Below, piece by piece: positions 47,751 to 48,318 of a DNA stretch of 48,318 bases. The notes under the pieces are model-generated. The model had not been told where the DNA came from, ran no database searches, and worked only from the letters and a program-made list of their open reading frames with translations. How positions within the stretch are numbered: the first letter of the stretch is position 1; every line of letters starts with the position of its first letter. A program made the position numbers and the translations under genes. Origin of the DNA: Pseudorhodoferax sp. Leaf265 (GTDB taxonomy: Bacteria > Pseudomonadota > Gammaproteobacteria > Burkholderiales > Burkholderiaceae_C); assembly GCF_001422365.1 (NCBI RefSeq), contig NZ_LMMT01000024.1, positions 1-48,318 on the forward strand. The letters are read 5' to 3'.

Positions 47751-47804
47751 CGCCTGAATTAAGCCGAGCCGCGAAGCGGCTTCGGCTTGAATGAATTGTT
47801 AGAT
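47745..47804 (-). repeat. Integron attC site of cassette 1
   Basis: A 60-base site with textbook structure. On the minus strand it begins ATCTAAC (RYYYAAC) and ends GTTGGGC (GTTRRRY). Between them are the arms AATTCATTCAAGCCGA and its partner, with inner stem GCCGC/GCGGC around a short loop and an unpaired base in one arm. This is close to the attC type common in class 1 integrons and proteobacterial chromosomal integrons. Confidence 0.93.
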
Positions 47805-48117
47805 TGCCCCAGCGAGAACACTGAAGCGTCTATGGCCGATTTGATGGCCTCCCGCTCATCAGAGAAGTGAGTGGCCTCGCTGATCAAGCCGCGCTCCTGG
47901 TAGTACACGTCGAAGCCGCTGGAAGATGGGACGCAGTACCAACCATCAAACGTTTTAGGCGACCAATGAAGCCAGCTACCGTCTGAGTTGAAGCTACGGA
48001 GCTTGGCTGAGAAGTCCGGAACCAAGACCCACAGCTCGTCAAAACGGGATACGTCTCCACCGAGCAGATCTACCACTAGGTTCTTCAAGTACTCGGTAAC
48101 GTACATGGGCAATCTAA
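47751..48117 (-). mobile_element. Integron gene cassette 1 (unknown gene)
   Basis: A 367-base unit from the cut point in GTTAGAT (48118-48112) to that in GTTGGGC (47751-47745). It holds one gene that nearly fills it and ends inside its attC. It is the cassette next to the presumed attI site and therefore the most recently inserted, if insertion follows the usual rule. Confidence 0.8.
47759..48106 (-). CDS. Cassette-borne hypothetical protein
   Basis: A 115-residue protein I do not recognise. It is soluble, without signal peptide or membrane helix. It has an N-terminal helix (YVTEYLKNLVVDLLGG), an aromatic-rich middle (SWLHWSPKTFDGWYCVPSSS) and a region FDVYYQERGLISEATHFSDE that looks like small immunity- or antitoxin-type proteins; that likeness is only an impression. 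The last residues NNSFKPKPLRGSA are encoded by the attC itself, a tail seen on many cassette proteins. ATG at 48106 lies 5 bases after the core site GTTAGAT with no Shine-Dalgarno sequence. The frame is open upstream to 48223, but that would cross the recombination site and is unlikely to be translated. Confidence 0.75.
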   Translation of the reverse strand: MYVTEYLKNLVVDLLGGDVSRFDELWVLVPDFSAKLRSFNSDGSWLHWSPKTFDGWYCVPSSSGFDVYYQERGLISEATHFSDEREAIKSAIDASVFSLGQSNNSFKPKPLRGSA

Positions 48118-48118
48118 C
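48112..48118 (-). other. Recombination core site, probable attI insertion point
   Basis: GTTAGAT on the minus strand fits GTTRRRY, preceded by TTACCTCCAAC. The sequence upstream does not fold as a second attC of the usual form, so this is most likely the attI site, where the first cassette joins the integron platform. Confidence 0.65.
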
Positions 48119-48284
48119 GTTGGAGGTAAGGGGCTGCGGCGCGAAAGCGATTGACCGGAGAAGCCACGCCGGTTCCGCAGTCCCGCTTGACCGAATACGA
48201 AGGGACTTCCCCAGTCCCAACACGGTGTCCAGGCACCAAGATTGACTCGCGGAAGTTCAATCTGAAACGGAAAAGGGGAAGTCC
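48119..48284. promoter_or_regulatory. Integron control region between the cassettes and a divergent gene
   Basis: A 166-base non-coding gap, the place where attI, the cassette promoter and the integrase promoter are expected. Three inverted repeats are visible: CTGCGG/CCGCAG (48134 and 48175), GGGACT-TCCCC-AGTCCC (48202-48218) and GATTGA-N11-TCAATC (48240-48262). TTGACT at 48242 could be a -35 for the plus-strand gene, but no good -10 follows. No LexA-like CTGT-N8-ACAG box was found. Confidence 0.5.
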
Positions 48285-48318
48285 ATGGCGGAGATTACAC
48301 GGGCGCCGGTGGCGCGGG
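48285..48318 (+). CDS. Start of a divergent gene, possibly the integron integrase
   Basis: ATG at 48285 with a strong purine-rich GGGGAAG upstream opens a frame MAEITRAPVAR that runs off the window. Eleven codons are too few to identify a family. In integrons the integrase gene is divergent from the cassettes and begins just beyond attI, and this frame has exactly that position and direction. The identity is inference from layout only. Confidence 0.45.
   Translation, partial: MAEITRAPVAR

Noticed and set aside
48107-48223. An N-terminal extension of the first cassette gene
   Set aside because: It would cross the recombination site GTTAGAT and read through the presumed attI. The ATG at 48106 inside the cassette is the sensible start.

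Overview
The window is a high-GC bacterial chromosome segment. Its gene content and order (rlmN-pilW-rodZ-ispG-hisS-yfgM-bamB-der-hfq-hflX-hflK-hflC-DUF2065-hisZ-purA-phosphoribosyltransferase) are the arrangement known from Burkholderiales. Together with the glutaryl-CoA dehydrogenase/CoA-transferase/LysR locus and the PEP-CTERM genes this suggests a member of the Comamonadaceae, or a close relative. The family call is inference from synteny and protein style; no 16S gene is present.

Layout. Positions 1-3105 hold signalling genes: the end of an HD-GYP protein, a PAS-GGDEF-EAL protein and a PP2C phosphatase. Positions 3184-10054 hold housekeeping genes: a DUF465 protein, a DinG/YoaA-type helicase, bamD, rluD, scpB, rluB and ndk. 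Positions 10130-26113 are the long conserved cluster above, nearly all on the plus strand with very short gaps or start/stop overlaps. Positions 26146-29806 carry a MetC-like lyase, a small lysine-rich protein, a TesA-like esterase divergent from a YbbA-type ABC ATPase, and rlmB.

From about 29.8 kb the content becomes accessory. First comes a PEP-CTERM pair, a PrsT-type TPR protein and one PEP-CTERM surface protein. The surface protein is preceded by a good sigma-54 (-24/-12) promoter and followed by a strong terminator; no exosortase is present. Next is a catabolic locus (gcdH plus a CaiB/BaiF CoA-transferase, divergent from a LysR regulator), then a compact tetR-SMR-lysR operon with a clear palindromic operator, then part of a type VI secretion locus (tssJ-tssK-tssL-tssM-tagF).

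The last 1.1 kb is the most interesting. It is visibly poorer in G+C and has the structure of an integron. Two attC recombination sites (47182-47242 and 47745-47804) and a further core site (48112-48118) delimit two minus-strand gene cassettes. One encodes a GyrI-like ligand-binding protein and the other an unrecognised 115-residue protein whose reading frame ends inside its attC. A divergent plus-strand reading frame with a good Shine-Dalgarno sequence starts at 48285 and is cut by the window edge; its position is that expected for an integron integrase. The integron lies directly behind the T6SS genes, whose remaining core components are not in this window.
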